Notes: generated by a model not told the origin, from the letters alone. A DNA stretch of 64,000 nucleotides from Actinomyces sp. Marseille-P3109 (GCF_900323545.1 NZ_OOHN01000008.1:2620460-2684459), one strand, 5' to 3'. Positions 41,947 to 50,622 are shown, counted from the first letter of the stretch. A program made the numbers and translations.

Positions 41947-42771
41947 ATGACTCCACTGGCACGCATCGTCGCGGGGCCCGACGACGCCCCCACCCTGGTC
42001 CTTCTCCACGGCATCACCGGCTCCGCGGTCTCCCTGGCCGAGGCGATCGACCACTGGGTGGCGCGCGGCTACCGGGTCGTCGCGGTCGACGCCCGCGGGC
42101 ACGGCCTGTCCCCACGCTGGGAGCCGGCCCAGCTCGAGCGGGCCGGGGAGGTCCTCGTGGAGGACCTCATCGCCGTCCTGGAGGACCTTGCCACCGCCTC
42201 ACGCGGCCGGGCCGCGCTGGGGCTGCTGACACCGCCCGCCCCGGTCGTCATCGGCCACTCGATGGGTGCCGCCACCGCCATGGTCGCCGCCGGGCGCCGC
42301 CCCGACCTGGTCACCGGCGTCGTCCTGGAGGACCCGGCCCGCTTCGGCACCCGCGGCCCGCGCGAGCTCTTGGCTCGCGGTGCCGCCCGGGAGCGGGCCC
42401 GTGCCGCCGAGGCCGACGACCTGCCGTCCGCCGTCGGTCGCGCTCTGGAGACCATGCCCGACGTCGAGGCCCTCCCGGGCGTATGGGCCTCCCAGCGCAC
42501 CGATCCGGCCCTGCTGCTCTCCGGCGTCGTCACCCCTGAGGTCCCCTGGGACGAGGCGATGGCTGCGCTCGAGGTCCCCGCGCTGCTGCTGACCGGCGAC
42601 CGGCCCGGCAGTGCACGTGTGGGCCGCGAGGGTCTGGAGGGCGCCGCTCGCAACCCCCACGTCACCCCGGTGCTCGTCCCCGAAGCCGGCCACCAGGTGC
42701 GCCGCAGTGACCCGGAGGCCTTCTACCGCGCTGTCGACGAGTGGCTGACCGGGCTCATGCCGGTGGGATGA
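41947..42771 (+). CDS. Alpha/beta hydrolase
   Basis: A cytoplasmic hydrolase of 274 residues. The oxyanion-side motif LLHGITGSA is near residue 20, the nucleophile elbow GHSMGAATAMVAAG is near residue 103, the acid is probably the Asp in LLTGDRPG, and the catalytic His is in EAGHQVRRSD near the end. The substrate is unknown. ATG 41947 was chosen: it lies 40 bases from the divergent luxS start and follows a GGATGGGGG stretch. An AI-2E family gene follows 121 bases later. Confidence 0.85.
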   Translation: MTPLARIVAGPDDAPTLVLLHGITGSAVSLAEAIDHWVARGYRVVAVDARGHGLSPRWEPAQLERAGEVLVEDLIAVLEDLATASRGRAALGLLTPPAPVVIGHSMGAATAMVAAGRRPDLVTGVVLEDPARFGTRGPRELLARGAARERARAAEADDLPSAVGRALETMPDVEALPGVWASQRTDPALLLSGVVTPEVPWDEAMAALEVPALLLTGDRPGSARVGREGLEGAARNPHVTPVLVPEAGHQVRRSDPEAFYRAVDEWLTGLMPVG

Positions 42772-42892
42772 GACCGCAGGAACCTCGGAGGAACGCCGCA
42801 AGAGCGCCTGAGAGCCGGAAGAGACGGAGAACTCCCGCGGCGCGCAGGGGCTGCGCCGCCGGCCCACCATGCGCCCGTGGGAGGATGCGGAC

Positions 42893-44206
42893 ATGGCAGC
42901 TGTGTCCGAGAAAGCCCGAAAGGCATCCGTCCCCGTCCCCGGGGAGCGCACGCAGGGGGAGACCATCGCCTTCCTCCTGGCGGCGCTGGCGATCGGGTCG
43001 GTGGGGCTCTACCTCATCAAGGACCTCTTCGCTCCGGCCTTCTTCGCCCTCACCCTGGTGGTGACGGTTCGGCCGCTGGTGTCCTGGATGACGCGCCACC
43101 ACGTGCCCCGGGTGGTCGCGGCGGCGACGGCGATCCTGCTCATCTTCGCCTTCGTCGTCCTGCTGTTCGCGGCCCTGGCTGTCGCGGTCGCGCAGCTCGT
43201 CGACACCCTCCCGCAGTACGCCCCCAAGTTCCAGGCGATCTGGCATCAGGCCGAGGCCCGGCTCAACGGCATGGGTGTGGACCAGTCCACGGTGCTCAAG
43301 CAGGTCACCGACGTCCTGGACACCTCCCGGCTCGTCATGGTGGCGCAGGCGATTCTGGGGCAGGTGAGCTCGGCCAGCGCGATGCTCGGGGTCATGGCCA
43401 TGGTGGTCGTCTTCCTCATGTTCGATACCGCCAAGATCGAGGTCCGCACGGCGGCCCTGAGCGTCCTCAAGCCGGGCATGGCCTCCGCCCTCGTCTCCTT
43501 CTGCGAGGCGGTGCGCTCCTACTGGATGGTCTCGACGATCTTCGGCCTCGTCGTGGCCGTCATCAATGTGCTGACCCTGTGGTACCTGGATGTGCCGATG
43601 GCGATCACCTGGGGCGTGGTCTCCTTCATCACCAACTACATCCCGAACATCGGGTTCGTCCTGGGCGTGGTGCCCCCGGCGATCCTGGGCCTGGTGGACT
43701 CCGGGCCCTGGACGGCGCTGTGGGTGGTCCTGTCCTACGTGGTGGCCAACTTCGTCATCCAGTCCCTTGTCCAGCCCAAGTTCACCGGGGACGCGGTGGG
43801 GCTCAACACGACGACGACGTTCCTATGCCTGCTGTTCTGGTCCACCGTCATCGGGGCGCTGGGGACCATCCTGGCGGTGCCGCTGACCCTGTTCGTCAAG
43901 GCCATCCTCATCGACTCCGATCCCCGCTCGCGCTGGGTGGGGATCTTCCTGTCCGCCGGCGACTCGCCCGTGCGTGACCCCGATGAGCTGGATGAGGACG
44001 TGCTCGACGAGCTCGACCTGGACGGCGACGGCGTCGGGGCGGCGGATCCCGACCACGGCCGTCCCGTCGTCGAACAGGCCGTCGACAAGGCTGAGCAGCC
44101 TGAGAAGGCGGGGGGTGCCTGGGATTCTAGGGAGACGGTCGAGAGGGCCGACGGCGTCGACGGCTCCGGGGTGTCCGGCAGCCATCAACGCTCCCAGGCG
44201 GACTGA
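42893..44206 (+). CDS. AI-2E family transporter
   Basis: A membrane protein of 437 residues with about eight hydrophobic segments. Family features are FAPAFFALTLVVTVRPLVSW, the central amphipathic region (residues 100-145), ITNYIPNIGFVLGVVPPAILG and the conserved QPKFTGDAVGLN. TqsA, a family member, exports AI-2 in E. coli; others are Na+/H+ or organic exporters, so AI-2 export is an inference, supported by luxS 1 kb away. A hydrophilic acidic tail of about 85 residues follows. ATG 42893 has the Shine-Dalgarno GGAGG; an upstream ATG at 42869 lacks one. Confidence 0.82.
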   Translation: MAAVSEKARKASVPVPGERTQGETIAFLLAALAIGSVGLYLIKDLFAPAFFALTLVVTVRPLVSWMTRHHVPRVVAAATAILLIFAFVVLLFAALAVAVAQLVDTLPQYAPKFQAIWHQAEARLNGMGVDQSTVLKQVTDVLDTSRLVMVAQAILGQVSSASAMLGVMAMVVVFLMFDTAKIEVRTAALSVLKPGMASALVSFCEAVRSYWMVSTIFGLVVAVINVLTLWYLDVPMAITWGVVSFITNYIPNIGFVLGVVPPAILGLVDSGPWTALWVVLSYVVANFVIQSLVQPKFTGDAVGLNTTTTFLCLLFWSTVIGALGTILAVPLTLFVKAILIDSDPRSRWVGIFLSAGDSPVRDPDELDEDVLDELDLDGDGVGAADPDHGRPVVEQAVDKAEQPEKAGGAWDSRETVERADGVDGSGVSGSHQRSQAD

Positions 44207-44256
44207 TCGCCTGGGTGCGCCGGTCGCCTCAGGGGATCGGCGACTGCGTGTTGCAT

Positions 44257-44343
44257 CGAGGACGTACTTTCATCCAGGATGATGCGTCCTGACCTCAGTC
44301 ATCTGCAGCAGAACGCAGTCCTCACGCGGAAAGTACGTCCTCG
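44257..44343. repeat. Palindromic element family 2, copy I
   Basis: The outer arms cgaggacgtactttc and gaaagtacgtcctcg pair perfectly over 15 bases. The right inner part carries AGAACGCAGTCCTC. It lies between the convergent AI-2E and siderophore-interacting protein genes. Confidence 0.8.
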
Positions 44344-44389
44344 CTGATGCGATCCCCCGGGTCGGGTGACCAAGACCGGGCCCTCGGGC

Positions 44390-45346
44390 TCAGCCCTCGG
44401 CGCGGCCCTGGCGCCAGTAGCCCATGAAGGCCACAGAGCGCCGGTCGATGCCGCGCTCACTGACCAGGTGGCGGCGCATCGTCCGCACCGCGGCCGCCTC
44501 CCCGGCGAGCCACGCGTACAGGGTCGTGCGCTTGAGCGCGTTCCCGCCCTTGGCGTGGCGCGGCACGTCCCACAGCAGTTCGCGGTCGACGTCGATCTCC
44601 TCGACCTCCTGCGGCACTCCCATCGGGCACAGCTCCTCGGCGGCCCGGCGCACGCCCTCGGTCAGTACCTCACCGTGCGCGCGCCCCTCGCGCCCGGTGA
44701 CCCGCACCTCGATCCCGGGGTGCGTGGGCAGATAGGGGGCGTCCGCGTCACCGGGCATCTCGACGACGGCGACTCCCCGGGCGCTCGCCGGCAGGCCCTC
44801 CAGGATCCGGGCGATCGCCGGCGCCGCCGTCTCGTCCCCGCCCAGAAGGAAGCGCTCAGTCACCTGCGGCGGCACGAAGTCCACGCCCCCGGCGTCGCCG
44901 TCCCACTGTCGGTTCGGCCCCAGCAGGACCGCCCCGCTACCGACGACGGCGTCGAGAACCCACCGCGCGGCCGGGCCGAGCGGGTCGTGCACCACCATGT
45001 CGACATCCACCTCGGTTCGGGGCCCGGCCGTGCCGCCGGGATCCGCGGCGTCGTAGCGCACGGAGCGCGTCGTGTAGGTGCGGATCGGGCATCGGTGCTC
45101 CTCGGGCAGCTTCATCATCCGGCCGTACCAGTCCTCGCCGTCGGGCAGCTGCTCATAGCCCGACGCCGGCGCCGGCAGCACCAGCTTGATCCGCTGGTCC
45201 CAGCCCGGGTCGGCGTAGTGGATCAGATCGTGCCCGATGAAGGTGAAGCGCCGCATGGACGGCGTCACATCGTGGATCGCTGCCACCGTGACGTGGAAGA
45301 AGCGGAAGGGGGAGGTCGGTGAGGCGGACGGTCTGGCTGGGCTCAT
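44390..45346 (-). CDS. Siderophore-interacting protein (ViuB-like ferric reductase)
   Basis: An FAD-binding reductase of 318 residues that releases iron from ferric siderophores. The N-terminal FAD_binding_9 domain shows MRRFTFIGHDL and the flavin motif RTYTTRSVRYD. The middle has DPLGPAARW and LLGGDETAAPAIARILEGLP. The C-terminal SIP domain ends with AWLAGEAAAVRTMRRHL and GYWRQGRAEG. A DtxR-type box about 230 bases upstream suggests iron repression. No siderophore transporter is adjacent. Confidence 0.92.
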   Translation of the reverse strand: MSPARPSASPTSPFRFFHVTVAAIHDVTPSMRRFTFIGHDLIHYADPGWDQRIKLVLPAPASGYEQLPDGEDWYGRMMKLPEEHRCPIRTYTTRSVRYDAADPGGTAGPRTEVDVDMVVHDPLGPAARWVLDAVVGSGAVLLGPNRQWDGDAGGVDFVPPQVTERFLLGGDETAAPAIARILEGLPASARGVAVVEMPGDADAPYLPTHPGIEVRVTGREGRAHGEVLTEGVRRAAEELCPMGVPQEVEEIDVDRELLWDVPRHAKGGNALKRTTLYAWLAGEAAAVRTMRRHLVSERGIDRRSVAFMGYWRQGRAEG

Positions 45347-45573
45347 CTCGGGGCTCCTTCGTGCGGCTGAGCGTACGCTTCGGGGGCCGTGCCGCTAGAG
45401 AGTCTGATTGAGGCGGCTGCGAGGCGGCGGTTGTGCGTGTGGGCGTCTATTCCTGCTCCTCCTCCGGGACCGCGGCGCCGCACGTGATGGCGGCCCTGGG
45501 GAAGGATGAGGGGCGTGCCCAAGACCGGGGCGGTGATGACCTCGGAGGACAGGCCGAACGCGACGACAGTAAC

Positions 45574-45592
45574 CCAGGTAAGGCGCACCTAA
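45574..45592. promoter_or_regulatory. DtxR/IdeR-like iron box
   Basis: CCAGGTAAGGCGCACCTAA matches the corynebacterial DtxR consensus at 14 of 19 positions, including both AGGT/ACCT half-site cores. On the minus strand it overlaps a TTGTTA...TTACTG promoter-like pair. It lies in the 360-base gap between glucokinase and the siderophore-interacting protein gene. Confidence 0.65.
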
Positions 45593-45706
45593 CAACAGGG
45601 TGGTTGGTGGAAGAGAGCACGTTGACGCCGTGTCGTCTTGCATGAGGCCGCGAGAAAGGGCTGGGCGGTTGGAGCGTCGTCGTCTGCCCGGACGGCTCGA
45701 CGCGGC

Positions 45707-46654
45707 TCAGGGCTGACGGGCCAGGTCCGCGGCACCGACGAGCCCGGCCTCCTGGCCGCCCTCGGCCAGGACCACCGGGATGGCGGGGCGGCTGGCGCCC
45801 GCGGTGAGGTTGGCCGTGAAGGCCTTGCGCGTGGGGGCCAGCAGGATCTCCCCGGCCTCGGCCAGGCCGCCGGCGATGACAATGACCTCGGGGTCCAGCA
45901 GCGCGCACATGTCCGCCAGTCCCACCCCCAGCCAGTGGGTGAGCTGCTCGTAGCACTCCAGGGCGGCCGGGTCCCCCTCGCGGGCGGCCGCGGTGACGGC
46001 CTTGCCGGAGATGTGCTCCGGGTCGCCGCCGGAGAGCTCGATGATCCGGGCCGCGTAGGCCGGGCGGAACTGCGCCAGCTCCCAGCCGTTGACGCCCAGG
46101 GCCGTGCCGGCGCTGTAGCGCTCCAGGCAGCCGCGCAGGCCGCAGCCGCAGGGCCGCCCGCCGGGCACGACGGTGATGTGCCCGATCTCCCCGCCGAAGC
46201 CTGCCGCCCCGCGCAGCAGGTGCCCGTCGACAATGATCGCCCCGCCCACACCGGTGCCGATGGCCACGATGAGGGCGTTGCGCTTGCCGCGGGCTGCTCC
46301 GAAGCGGGCCTCGGCCCACCCGAAGGCGTTGGCGTCGTTCTCGACGACGACGGGCAGACCCACACCCTCGGAGATGACGTCGCCGATCCGCATCCCCGTC
46401 CAGTCCAGGTTGGTGCCGTGCATCATCGTGTTGCGGTCGGAGGAGACGAAGCCCGCCGCCCCGATACCCACGGTGGCCGCATCCGGGAAGTCCTCGTGCA
46501 GACGCCGCACCACCGTGGTGATCGTGTCGATGATCGCCTGGCGGTTGGCGGCGGGGGAGTCGCGCCGAACCGTCTGGAGAACCTGTCCGTCGTCGTCGAC
46601 GACGCCGGCCGCGATCTTCGTCCCGCCGACATCTACTCCGACACTCAGTGCCAT
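45707..46654 (-). CDS. glk: ROK family glucokinase
   Basis: A sugar kinase of 315 residues. ROK features are the phosphate loop VGVDVGGTKIAAG, ENDANAFGWAEA, AIGTGVGGAIIVDG and the zinc site GHITVVPGGRPCGCGLRGCLE. The length and motifs match actinobacterial glucokinase (GlkA), which phosphorylates glucose and maltose-derived glucose in the cytoplasm. There is no N-terminal HTH, so it is not a ROK repressor. ATG 46654 has the Shine-Dalgarno AAGGAG. Confidence 0.9.
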   Translation of the reverse strand: MALSVGVDVGGTKIAAGVVDDDGQVLQTVRRDSPAANRQAIIDTITTVVRRLHEDFPDAATVGIGAAGFVSSDRNTMMHGTNLDWTGMRIGDVISEGVGLPVVVENDANAFGWAEARFGAARGKRNALIVAIGTGVGGAIIVDGHLLRGAAGFGGEIGHITVVPGGRPCGCGLRGCLERYSAGTALGVNGWELAQFRPAYAARIIELSGGDPEHISGKAVTAAAREGDPAALECYEQLTHWLGVGLADMCALLDPEVIVIAGGLAEAGEILLAPTRKAFTANLTAGASRPAIPVVLAEGGQEAGLVGAADLARQP

Positions 46655-46756
46655 GCTCGCGCTCCTTGGTTGAACGACCGTTGTTTACGTTGCCATGCGG
46701 GTTGCTGACCGTCCAGCAGACCGACGATTGGGGTGAGCTGATGAGATGAAGAATAA

Positions 46757-46793
46757 CGTCCCCCGGCCCGCCATGGTGGCGAGTCGGGGGACG
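46757..46793 (-). terminator. Terminator downstream of the DsbA-like gene
   Basis: CGTCCCCCG and CGGGGGACG form a 9-base stem around a 19-base loop that contains a smaller hairpin (GCCC...). It lies just past the stop at 46808. Confidence 0.65.
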
Positions 46794-46807
46794 AGGCGGC
46801 GAGGTTG

Positions 46808-47659
46808 TCAGCGCGTCGCCGTCGGCGCCGCGGAGGTCTTGGAGGTTTTGGAAGTCTTGGCCTTGGCGGCCTGGCTGTTGATGACGGCCTTCATGTAGTC
46901 GGCGTCCTGGTAGCCGCCGATGAAGGTCTCGCCCACGATCATGAACGGGGTGCCCGTGATGCCGATCGAGTGGGCGTGGTTCTTGGCCTCGGTGACCGCA
47001 TTGACGGTCTCAGTAGCGTTGATGTCGGTGCGGAACTGCTCGATGTCCGCCACCCCGGCCTTCTGGGCGAAGGCGACCAGCGAGTCCTCGGTGTACTCCG
47101 GGTGGCCCTGGGGGTCGGCGGCCGCGTAGACGGCGTCGTGGAACTCCCAGAACCTGCCCTGCTTGGCGGCGGCCCGGCCGGCCTGGGCGGCCAGCGGTGA
47201 GGTGGGGCTGATCTGGGCCAGGTCGCGCCACTCGATGCGCAGGGTGCCCCGGTCCACCAGGTCGGTGAGTTCGGGCTCGACGTTCCGGGCGAACTGGGTG
47301 CAGTAGGGGCAGGCGAAGTCGGAGTAGACGACCATGACGACCGGGGCGTCGACCTTGCCCTTGGCCTGGCCGTCGGCGGGGTCGCGGTGGGTCTCGGAGT
47401 GGATGAGCTCCAGGGTCTGCGCGTCGGGGACCGGTGGCGCCGGCGTCGGCTCGGGGACCGCTGTGGCCGAGCCGTTGGTGCCTGTCGAGCCGGAGGAGGC
47501 GGAGGCGGTGGCCGCGCCTCGGTGGTGCTTGGAGGTGACGTTCTGCAGCAGCAGCGCGGCGATCACGGCCAGCACGATGGCGATGACCACGAGGATGACC
47601 ACGACGGCGCGGTTGCTCTTCGACTGAACCGGTGTCGGCGAGGGCGGCTGAACACTCAT
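46808..47659 (-). CDS. DsbA family thiol oxidoreductase, membrane-anchored
   Basis: A protein of 283 residues. One membrane segment (VVVILVVIAIVLAVIAALLL) is followed by a Ser/Pro-rich linker and an external thioredoxin-fold domain with the active site CPYC (YSDFACPYCTQFA) and the cis-Pro loop GTPFMIVG. This is the actinobacterial membrane-tethered DsbA/MdbA-like type, which introduces disulfides into exported proteins; MdbA is important for pilus assembly in Actinomyces, but whether this is MdbA cannot be told here. The tail is Lys/Thr/Ser-rich. ATG 47659 was chosen over an upstream frame extension. Confidence 0.85.
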   Translation of the reverse strand: MSVQPPSPTPVQSKSNRAVVVILVVIAIVLAVIAALLLQNVTSKHHRGAATASASSGSTGTNGSATAVPEPTPAPPVPDAQTLELIHSETHRDPADGQAKGKVDAPVVMVVYSDFACPYCTQFARNVEPELTDLVDRGTLRIEWRDLAQISPTSPLAAQAGRAAAKQGRFWEFHDAVYAAADPQGHPEYTEDSLVAFAQKAGVADIEQFRTDINATETVNAVTEAKNHAHSIGITGTPFMIVGETFIGGYQDADYMKAVINSQAAKAKTSKTSKTSAAPTATR

Positions 47660-47837
47660 GGCAGGGAGTCTCTCAGAGGAGCGCCACCCCGCGACACGCC
47701 TGATAAGGCCGGTGGAAGCCCACTTCGTCACAGCCGTCTCAGCGGTGTCTCGGCAGCGGCCCCGACCTCACGGGCTGCTAACGCTCGGCTCACCCCCAGC
47801 CGGTGCCGGGCAGGAAGACGGCCCGTCGCACGCATCC

Positions 47838-47891
47838 CGACGGATTCTTCATAGACGACACGTATACGTGTCGTCTATGAAGAATCCGTCG
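47838..47891. repeat. Palindromic element family 1, copy D (perfect, no loop)
   Basis: The 54 bases are an exact palindrome, each half 27 bases (half begins cgacggattcttcatag), with no central gap. It lies downstream of crcB and upstream of the DsbA-like gene, both on the minus strand. Confidence 0.85.
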
Positions 47892-47924
47892 AGATTGAGT
47901 CGGGGTCCCCGGTCCGGAGCAGTC

Positions 47925-48398
47925 CTAGTGCAGGGCGGCACCGGCGGTGAGGCCCAGGCCGACGGCGCCCAGGGTCGCCGCCGTCATGAGGGCGGTGTGC
48001 CCGAGCGCCGGCCCCCACCGGCCCGCCAGCAGCAGCCGCGCCCCCTCGACGCAGGCCGTGGAGAAGGTGGAGTACCCGCCCAGGAACCCGGTTCCCAGGA
48101 CGGTCAGCGCCGTGGCCGCCCAGGAACCGGAATCCGGCGGGCTGCCCGCCCGGCCCACGAGCAGACCCATGAGGAAGCAGGCCGTCATGTTGACGACGAC
48201 GGTGCCCCAAGGCATCCGCGGCCCCCGGCGTGTGCCGGAACGACGCCGTTTCGAAGCCGCCCCTGAGACGGCTGCGCTCACCCGGTTCACCTGGGTGTCA
48301 ACGCTCCAGCGGCAGGCCGCCCCCGCTCCGCCGGCCAGCGCCAGAGGGAGCCAGTCGGTGAGCCACCCCACCAGTCCGGTGGTCACGGTCCCGCTCAT
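47925..48398 (-). CDS. crcB: CrcB/Fluc fluoride channel subunit
   Basis: A membrane protein of 157 residues, one half of a dual-topology fluoride exporter. CrcB features are GGAGAACRWSVD, WGTVVVNMTACFLMGLLVG, and GTGFLGGYSTFSTACVEG. A basic insertion (KRRRSGTRRG) follows the first segment. Actinobacteria often encode two adjacent crcB genes whose products pair. The ATG overlaps the stop of the other crcB by four bases. It should confer fluoride resistance; no fluoride riboswitch was recognised. Confidence 0.9.
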   Translation of the reverse strand: MSGTVTTGLVGWLTDWLPLALAGGAGAACRWSVDTQVNRVSAAVSGAASKRRRSGTRRGPRMPWGTVVVNMTACFLMGLLVGRAGSPPDSGSWAATALTVLGTGFLGGYSTFSTACVEGARLLLAGRWGPALGHTALMTAATLGAVGLGLTAGAALH

Positions 48399-48923
48399 GA
48401 CGCCTCCTGGAGGGCGGAGCCGCCTTGACGGTCCCGGCGACGCAGCCGGCCGGCCAGCCACAGCCCGACGGCGGCCGCCGCGAGCCCGGCAGCCATCGAC
48501 CCCAGGAGGTAGGCGGCGCCAAGAGCCGGGCGACCGGCGGCCCCGCCGGAGGCCAGGAGCCGATGGCTCTCCAGGATGAAGGTCGAGTGTGTCGTCAGCC
48601 CGCCCAGCACCCCTGTGCCCAGGGCTAGGCGCAGGCGGGGGCGTTGCTCGCCGAGCGACCCGAGCAGCAGTCCCAGGACGAGGGCGCCGACGACGTTGAT
48701 GGCCAGCGTCGTCGTCGGCAGGTGTCCGGGGGCGGCGGGCCGGGCGTGCTCGAGGGCCGCGCGCACCAGGGTGCCCGCGCAGCCGCCCGCGGCGACCAGG
48801 GCCAGCGAGCCGGCCAGCGAGGGGAGTCGTCCGGGGGCGGGGAGCCGCCTCAGTGCCCCGACCGGGACCTGCCCGGGAGCCCGCCCCGGGTTCGGGCGCT
48901 GCGTCAGGTTCCGCCTCAGTCAT
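48395..48923 (-). pseudogene. crcB: CrcB/Fluc fluoride channel subunit with an apparent frameshift
   Basis: The conserved CrcB body (LPTTTLAINVVGALVLGLLLG, then LGTGVLGGLTTHSTFILE) lies in the frame ending at 48395. Similarity extends upstream as SLAGSLALVAAGGCAGTLVRAALEHA, but in that frame there is a stop and no ATG or GTG before the GTG at 48766, which would remove the first membrane helix. The plausible start, ATG 48923 (MTEAEPDAAPEP), is one frame off. The two frames join if one base is removed from the four-G run at 48821-48824. So this is either a true frameshift, a sequencing error, or a protein starting late. The other crcB gene is intact. Confidence 0.65.
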
Positions 48924-50622
48924 TGCGCTTGGCGATCTGGAAGCCGTTCTTGTTGTAGATGACGGTGTAGGTCGATCCCTGCTTGGAGTGCTGCTCGCCC
49001 CAGGCGGCGGCGTCGGAGACGCTCCACTGGTTGCCGCCGCCGTTGCGGTTCATGACGACGTAGTCCTTGTCCGGGCCGCTCGTCCCCATCCAGGAGACCT
49101 CGGCCCGGGGCACCAGGTAGGCCAGCATCGACAGGTCGGTCACCACCGTGGACCCCTCCGGGATGGCGGCGATGACCTCGCGGGCGGTGGACACCCGCCG
49201 CGCCTCGGGATCCTCCTTCTTGGTCTGGGCGTTGGGCGTGTTGAAGTTCTGGTCGGTGGCCTTCCACAGCGGCAGATAGGGGGTGGTCACGACGCCGGTC
49301 GCCACGACGGTCAGGATGCTCGCCGCGGCCACATAGCGGTGCCGCAGCGGCACCGAGAGCCAGGCGGGGTAGACGTGCGGACGCCTGCGCGGCCTGTCGC
49401 CACCGCTCGCGTCGCCCTCACCGCCTTCGTGATCGTCACCGCCCGCCTCCGCGGAGGTGTCGTCGCCGCCGGCAGCACGAGCCGGGGAATCGAGGGCGTC
49501 CCGGCCATCAACCCCCACCTCCCTGATGGGCCGGCCGGCCAGGTAGGTGCCGTGCGCGCGGCGGCGGGCCACGACGTCAAGCAGCGCCCCGATCGCGATG
49601 GGCATGAGGGTGACGTTGTAGTGCCAGTTGTCCCACACCCAGTAGAAGTCCACCGACCCCAGGAAACGCCACGCCAGCGTGGGCAGCACCACGAGCAGCC
49701 AGGGCGAGGTCACTCCGGCGACGCCGCTGGTGAGGACCAGCATGATGACGACCTTGATCTTCTGGGTCAGGGCGTCGGGATTGGTGGGCTTGTTGTCCGA
49801 GCTCAGCCCGTAGTCCCACACGCCGTTGATGTTGAAGGCCGGCAGGAACACCAGGACGGAGAAGAGGAAGGCCGCGACCCCGCCGACGATCATGCCCACA
49901 CCCAGCCGCAGTCCCCGGCGCCGGTTGCGGGCGTCGGCGGCATCGCCGGCCTCGTCGTCGGCTCCGTCGGCACGGGGTCCTCCGACCGTGCAGGTCCGGT
50001 ACCAGGCCGGCACCATCGAGGTGAGGATGACGGCCACCCCGATCATGAGAACCGTCAGCCCCATGTCCTCCTTGACCAGGACCAGCGGCGCCGACCAGGC
50101 CGTCACCGCCACCCAGCGCCGCTCCACGAAGGCGACCGAGGCGTAGGCCAGCATCGGCATCGCGAAGGCGACCTCGTGGAACTGCGCGGCCACGGCCCCC
50201 TGCATCCCCCAGGACAGGACGTAGACGAGCCCGAGCGCGCCGCCCACCCACTGGTTCGTCAGTCGGCTGGCCAGACGGGTCAGCGGCCAGGCCGAGACCG
50301 CTAGCAGCAGGTCCTGGGTGATGAGCAGGCTCAAGGGGGTGGGGAAGAGCCGCCAGATCGGCCCCAGCAGGATGAGGATCGGGTGGAAGTGGTCGCCCAG
50401 GAGATTGAACCCGTCTCCCTTGACCGGCACGATCGGTGCCTGGAGGTGGGCGTAGGCCTTGGCCATCTCGGAGAAGATCGCCAGGTCCCAGCTGGGGACC
50501 TGCTTCATCGTCTCCCACTGGACGGTCGAGTAGTAGATCATTACCCAGGCGCCGATGACGACGACGATCGCGGCCGGAAGCGAGTGGCGGAGCTGGTCCC
50601 TGAGGTTCACGGCGAGGTTCAC
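48916..50622 (-). CDS. DUF2079 family polytopic membrane protein
   Basis: A protein of 568 residues with about ten hydrophobic segments. The DUF2079 signature is clear: WDLAIFSEMAKAYAH, then GDGFNLLGDHFHPILILLGPIW and QDLLLAVSAWPLTRLASR. The family is GT-C-like, with predicted lipid-linked sugar transferases among its relatives; no activity is proven. A Gly/Asp/Glu-rich insertion lies near residues 370-410, and the C-terminal domain is external (STVVTDLSMLAYLVPRAEVSWMG). GTG 50622 is preferred: TAGGCT lies seven bases upstream and the first helix then sits close to the start. Confidence 0.8.
   Translation of the reverse strand: MNLAVNLRDQLRHSLPAAIVVVIGAWVMIYYSTVQWETMKQVPSWDLAIFSEMAKAYAHLQAPIVPVKGDGFNLLGDHFHPILILLGPIWRLFPTPLSLLITQDLLLAVSAWPLTRLASRLTNQWVGGALGLVYVLSWGMQGAVAAQFHEVAFAMPMLAYASVAFVERRWVAVTAWSAPLVLVKEDMGLTVLMIGVAVILTSMVPAWYRTCTVGGPRADGADDEAGDAADARNRRRGLRLGVGMIVGGVAAFLFSVLVFLPAFNINGVWDYGLSSDNKPTNPDALTQKIKVVIMLVLTSGVAGVTSPWLLVVLPTLAWRFLGSVDFYWVWDNWHYNVTLMPIAIGALLDVVARRRAHGTYLAGRPIREVGVDGRDALDSPARAAGGDDTSAEAGGDDHEGGEGDASGGDRPRRRPHVYPAWLSVPLRHRYVAAASILTVVATGVVTTPYLPLWKATDQNFNTPNAQTKKEDPEARRVSTAREVIAAIPEGSTVVTDLSMLAYLVPRAEVSWMGTSGPDKDYVVMNRNGGGNQWSVSDAAAWGEQHSKQGSTYTVIYNKNGFQIAKRND

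Noticed and set aside
45343..45588. 81-codon minus-strand frame ending in a four-base overlap with the siderophore-interacting protein gene
   Set aside because: Its GTG lies inside the DtxR-like box, so it would start at or upstream of the transcript start; no domain. Retained only as a remark on the leader.
47925..48923. A single 332-codon frame covering both crcB genes
   Set aside because: Its first two thirds are out of frame with the conserved CrcB sequence; it is open only because of base composition.
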